In this document: piece by piece, positions 60,930-64,000 of the stretch | Layout: the number at the start of each line of letters is the position of its first letter | Position numbering within the stretch: position 1 is the stretch's first letter | DNA from: Eutreptiella sp. 'Long Island Sound 2002' | Taxonomy: Eukaryota; Euglenozoa; Euglenophyceae; Eutreptiales; Eutreptiaceae | Direction: 5' to 3' | Length of the DNA stretch: 64,000 nt | NCBI GenBank assembly: GCA_964036045.1 | Contig: OZ038382.1 | Coordinates: 10,034,235-10,098,234, forward strand | The notes under the pieces: generated by a model | Seen by the model: only the letters and a program-made list of their open reading frames with translations | Told to the model about the DNA's origin: nothing | Database searches by the model: none | Program-made: the position numbers and the translations under genes

Positions 60930-63900
60930 ATGGATCGGCCCGCGCCTGAGACATGCCACAGCCGAGCCTCATCGTTGTGGCGCCACTTAGCAGCCTGTAA
61001 TCGGCCACTTCTGGTGCCACTGCACGTTCCTGAACCACAACAAAGCAGAGGCTCATCGCTTTGGCGGTCCTTGGCAACCAACAACAACAACAACAAAACC
61101 AAGGAGGCATTCCCGCACGCACACGGTGTACCAATTGGTGTACTTCCTCGCCCACAAGTCATGAAGGGTGAAGAACCAGTTCGTGAGCTGCACGGTGCAG
61201 GACAGCCCGAATTGGGCACCGCTGTGCGCAAATTGCCTCGCCGCAAGCGCATTTCGGACGATTGTACCAGATGGCGGGAGTACAGCACGTGTGAGAGTAA
61301 GACTCGCTCCTCTGTGAGCCCCCGGCCCCCGTGGCGTGTTCCTCGCGACCATCCCACAGCAAATCCCCTGCAGTCCAAGCCTCCGGTGGTGAAGTCCCTC
61401 CGACGTGTGAGGCAAGAAGCCCGAGCCATGGTGCAAGCTCTCAGCTTTCGGGTCCATGTGGACACCGTCAAGCAACGCGTCCACCCGTCCACAAGTCCTA
61501 CAGCAGACCCAGCCTGCGGACTAAAAAGCAGGTCGCATGTTGCAGTACAACAACAGGAACCGTTGAAGAAGCCGCGGCAGTCCTTAGGGCAGGCAATGCA
61601 ATCCTTCGGGCAAGCGTTGCAGTCGCTTGTAGAGGCGCTGAAGTCGACGGCGGAGCCGCTGGAAAAGGGGGGGACCCCTTTGGCAAGCTTGCCCGCTGTT
61701 GAAGCTCGTGACAAATTCAGTTGCGACGAGTTGGAGGGGACAGCTGATGGCACCACCCATGAAAGTTCCCTGCCCGCTGACATCGCCACCCACGGACACC
61801 GGACTTCCATGGAGGGAGCCCCGAGTCCCTTTGCAATGGTGCAGACTCCGGAGCCGCAGTCGCTTGCACATCTCGACGTGTTCCAGATCCCTGCTGACCC
61901 CGAGCCCCTCGTGGATGTCAGCATCCTTCAGCCTTTCGATGAGGTGCTGCAGCCCCCGGCAGCTGCTCAACCCCTGATACTGGCGGAGGGATACCCCACC
62001 CTGAGGTCTTCGCGGTCAGAGCGCCCCAGTGAGCCTCTGCCTTGTGCAGATCTTGGCGTCGTACAAACTGCCAATGTCACGCTGCAGCCTGTGGCACGAC
62101 CCGCCTCCGTTTCAGCCCCCGTACCTCAGCCCCCGACGAATCCAGTCGATGGAACGCCGACGGATGTCCTCTGGCCCCAAACCGCAGCAGGTGCAGGGTA
62201 TGAAGCCGCCACAGCAGATGGAGCTCTTGCCCCGCACCCCTCTGACCTGCTGCAGCTGCTTGTGAAAGGCACCTACTCCACATGTTTGACGCGTGTTGCA
62301 GACCTGCTCCAGCACAGGGCTGCGGATGAAGCATCAGAGCCGCGGGCAAGACCACAGCTACAGCTGTTCCACACCCCAACCACCTCAACTCCGCTGCCCC
62401 CCACCGAGCCCGAGCCCCTCATGGATTTTGGTACACTCCAGACTCCCGGTGACTTCCATGATCCGCAGTCTCCAGCGGATCATGCCTCTTCTGCGTCTGC
62501 GGTCTTTCAGACCCAGTGGGTCGCAGTGGGTGGGTCCCCTGCAGAAATTGTGCGGCTGCAAACCCCAAAAGATATACACGTGGAACCCCAGATCGCAGAG
62601 GCCCAGAGTGCCCCGGACCCCAGTGACCTGCTGCAGCTGCTGGGCGCTCCGCTCAACAGCATTTGCCCCCCCGCAGGGGACTTCACACACTTGACTCACA
62701 CTGCATACCTGCTCGGACACCAGATTTCTATGGATGCAGCCACACAGCCCTTCGCAGAGCTGCTGCAGCAACCACACGGAACCTCAGGCACCTCTACTCC
62801 GCAACCCCTTTCTGAAGAACAGTCCCATGCGCACCTCAAGACCCTGCAGAAACCCAATAAGGCGCTGCAGCTTCTGGCAGGTGCCACCTCCTTGTCGTCT
62901 CTTGTACCTCAAAGCCTGACAGATATAGTCGGACCAGCTGCAGATGCCCCATTCCACCCCATGGCAGATTTGGACACGAAGCCCAGCGTCACAGAGGCCA
63001 GGGCAGATGCAGCCCTAACAGACAGGCCTCTTCCTGGGAACTCTTCCTCGAAACTGTTGCAGCTGCTGGGCGTCCCTGTCAACAGTACCGACTTCACACA
63101 CTTATTGTTCGTTGCAGACCTCCTCCGATACCACAGTTCTATGGATCGGGCCCCACAGCCCTTCCTGGAGACTCAGCTTCAACCCGACGCCACCTCGGGC
63201 ACCTCCGCTCCACAGCCCCCACCTGAGCATCAGGGCTCACAAGCCCCATTGGAGGCAGCCCCCGTAAACTTGGCTTCGGTTTGCCCGGACGCTGGGGCAC
63301 AACAACCGTCAGCAGACACCCCACACGATACCAGGTCCTCCAGAGGCTCGATCCTGGATCCCCTTGCGAACCTCGACGTCCTGCGGATACGCGATGAATA
63401 TCTAAAAGCGCCAATCTGTCCTTCATCCCCTGCGCCGGAAATCATACCAGACACCAGCGAACCACGGACAGCCATTGACACGCCCCTCAACCCCCCACTA
63501 CCCACCACGTACTCTTGCCCTGTGCCCTCCGATCTGCTGCAGCTGCTGGGGGCACCGATCAACGGTACTTACTTCGCGCTTGTGACGTACCTTGCAGCCC
63601 TGCTCGAACGTGACAGTGCTGTGGACGCAGGGCCGCAGCGCGCGATCCAGACCCCAAGCACCTACACAGAGGCTCGATCACAGACCCGTGTGGAGGCAGC
63701 CCCTGTAGACTATGCTTCACAGCTTCGCCCAGACGCTGAATTGCCTCAAACGTTGACGGACGCCCCGCACCGCACGATGTACTCCAGAGATTCCGTACTG
63801 CCATGCCCTGCAGATCTCGACGAGCTGCCGATACGCGATGAGCCTCTGAAAGCTGCGGCCTCATCTTCACTCCATAACTCAGCGGCCTTGGCAGATCCAG

Positions 63901-64000
63901 CCCCAACAGACACGCGTGTTCCTCCACAGCCCTCTGACCTGCTGCAGCTGCTGGGTGCACTAAGCAACGGTACATATTTCACAAACCTCAAATGCGTTGC
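60930..64000 (+). CDS. large modular Pro/Gln/Leu-rich repeat protein, 3' truncated by window
   Basis: A plus-strand frame is open without a stop from 60849 to the window edge; the first ATG is at 60930, giving at least 1023 codons. The first 200 residues are basic (VRKLPRRKRISDDCTRW) with a short Asn run (NNNNN). Then a module recurs five times around the core SDLLQLLGAPINGTYF: residues 438, 565, 707, 867 and 1002 (spacing 127, 142, 160 and 135). Each core is followed about 20 residues later by a (A/T)(Y/D)LL..H..SMD.APQPF-like segment, and later modules share LDVLRIRDEYLKA / LDELPIRDEPLKA. No catalytic domain, signal peptide or membrane segment is seen. The rest is Pro/Ala/Ser/Thr-rich and probably disordered, so a scaffold or extracellular/structural role is possible but unproven. 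A 5' exon cannot be excluded. Confidence 0.75.
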   Translation, partial: MDRPAPETCHSRASSLWRHLAACNRPLLVPLHVPEPQQSRGSSLWRSLATNNNNNKTKEAFPHAHGVPIGVLPRPQVMKGEEPVRELHGAGQPELGTAVRKLPRRKRISDDCTRWREYSTCESKTRSSVSPRPPWRVPRDHPTANPLQSKPPVVKSLRRVRQEARAMVQALSFRVHVDTVKQRVHPSTSPTADPACGLKSRSHVAVQQQEPLKKPRQSLGQAMQSFGQALQSLVEALKSTAEPLEKGGTPLASLPAVEARDKFSCDELEGTADGTTHESSLPADIATHGHRTSMEGAPSPFAMVQTPEPQSLAHLDVFQIPADPEPLVDVSILQPFDEVLQPPAAAQPLILAEGYPTLRSSRSERPSEPLPCADLGVVQTANVTLQPVARPASVSAPVPQPPTNPVDGTPTDVLWPQTAAGAGYEAATADGALAPHPSDLLQLLVKGTYSTCLTRVADLLQHRAADEASEPRARPQLQLFHTPTTSTPLPPTEPEPLMDFGTLQTPGDFHDPQSPADHASSASAVFQTQWVAVGGSPAEIVRLQTPKDIHVEPQIAEAQSAPDPSDLLQLLGAPLNSICPPAGDFTHLTHTAYLLGHQISMDAATQPFAELLQQPHGTSGTSTPQPLSEEQSHAHLKTLQKPNKALQLLAGATSLSSLVPQSLTDIVGPAADAPFHPMADLDTKPSVTEARADAALTDRPLPGNSSSKLLQLLGVPVNSTDFTHLLFVADLLRYHSSMDRAPQPFLETQLQPDATSGTSAPQPPPEHQGSQAPLEAAPVNLASVCPDAGAQQPSADTPHDTRSSRGSILDPLANLDVLRIRDEYLKAPICPSSPAPEIIPDTSEPRTAIDTPLNPPLPTTYSCPVPSDLLQLLGAPINGTYFALVTYLAALLERDSAVDAGPQRAIQTPSTYTEARSQTRVEAAPVDYASQLRPDAELPQTLTDAPHRTMYSRDSVLPCPADLDELPIRDEPLKAAASSSLHNSAALADPAPTDTRVPPQPSDLLQLLGALSNGTYFTNLKCV

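Noticed and set aside
60875-61924. 349-codon minus-strand frame
   Set aside because: It lies opposite the much longer plus-strand frame whose repeated modules show where coding selection acts; the translation looks like antisense of GC-rich coding DNA.

Overview
This window is nuclear DNA of a eukaryote, most likely a protist alga. Coding regions are split by GT-AG introns (76 bp to 3.6 kb), coding density is very low, and a large part of the sequence is satellite or dispersed repeats. One gene product ends in the ER-retention tetrapeptide HDEL. Another, a methionine aminopeptidase, has a long leader that begins like a secretory signal peptide and continues as an Arg/Ser/Pro-rich stretch, as expected for import into a complex (secondary) plastid. 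I cannot name the genus from sequence alone.

Layout. Positions 1-26578 are a tandem array of a 778-779 bp satellite unit (33 full unit starts counted, entering from the left edge). It is interrupted once, at 14058-14846, by a 789-bp DNA-transposon-like insertion with a perfect 5-bp target duplication. A 367-bp dispersed repeat (R1) ends the array and a 238-bp truncated unit follows (26946-27183). Positions 27.2-30.2 kb are mostly non-genic, with a small two-exon coding fragment and a polypyrimidine tract. Positions 30.2-36.3 kb hold the four-exon methionine aminopeptidase gene (minus strand); its introns contain R1, another coding exon and microsatellites. Positions 36.3-42.4 kb are repeats, including two more members of the transposon family found in the satellite. 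Positions 42.4-46.7 kb hold an ankyrin-like gene (minus strand) with a 3.6-kb intron. A HDEL thioredoxin-domain gene lies at 50.5-51.1 kb. Positions 52.6-55.2 kb are an imperfect inverted-repeat structure with a tRNA-like sequence. A two-exon Elongin-C gene lies at 57.7-58.2 kb. From 60.93 kb to the right edge runs an uninterrupted plus-strand reading frame of more than 1000 codons, encoding a Pro/Gln/Leu-rich protein built from degenerate modules.

The genes look like unrelated housekeeping functions (N-terminal Met removal, ER redox folding, ubiquitin-ligase adaptor) scattered in repeat-rich DNA; no operon or gene cluster is evident. The most unusual element is a small family of DNA transposons: ends begin GGGG(C/T)G, 5-bp duplications of CTGTG/CACAG type, and subterminal tandem arrays of an 11-bp GC-rich unit. 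One member, inside the satellite, carries an ORF that looks like a captured exon. Homopolymer G/C tracts of 10-17 bases are also remarkably frequent.
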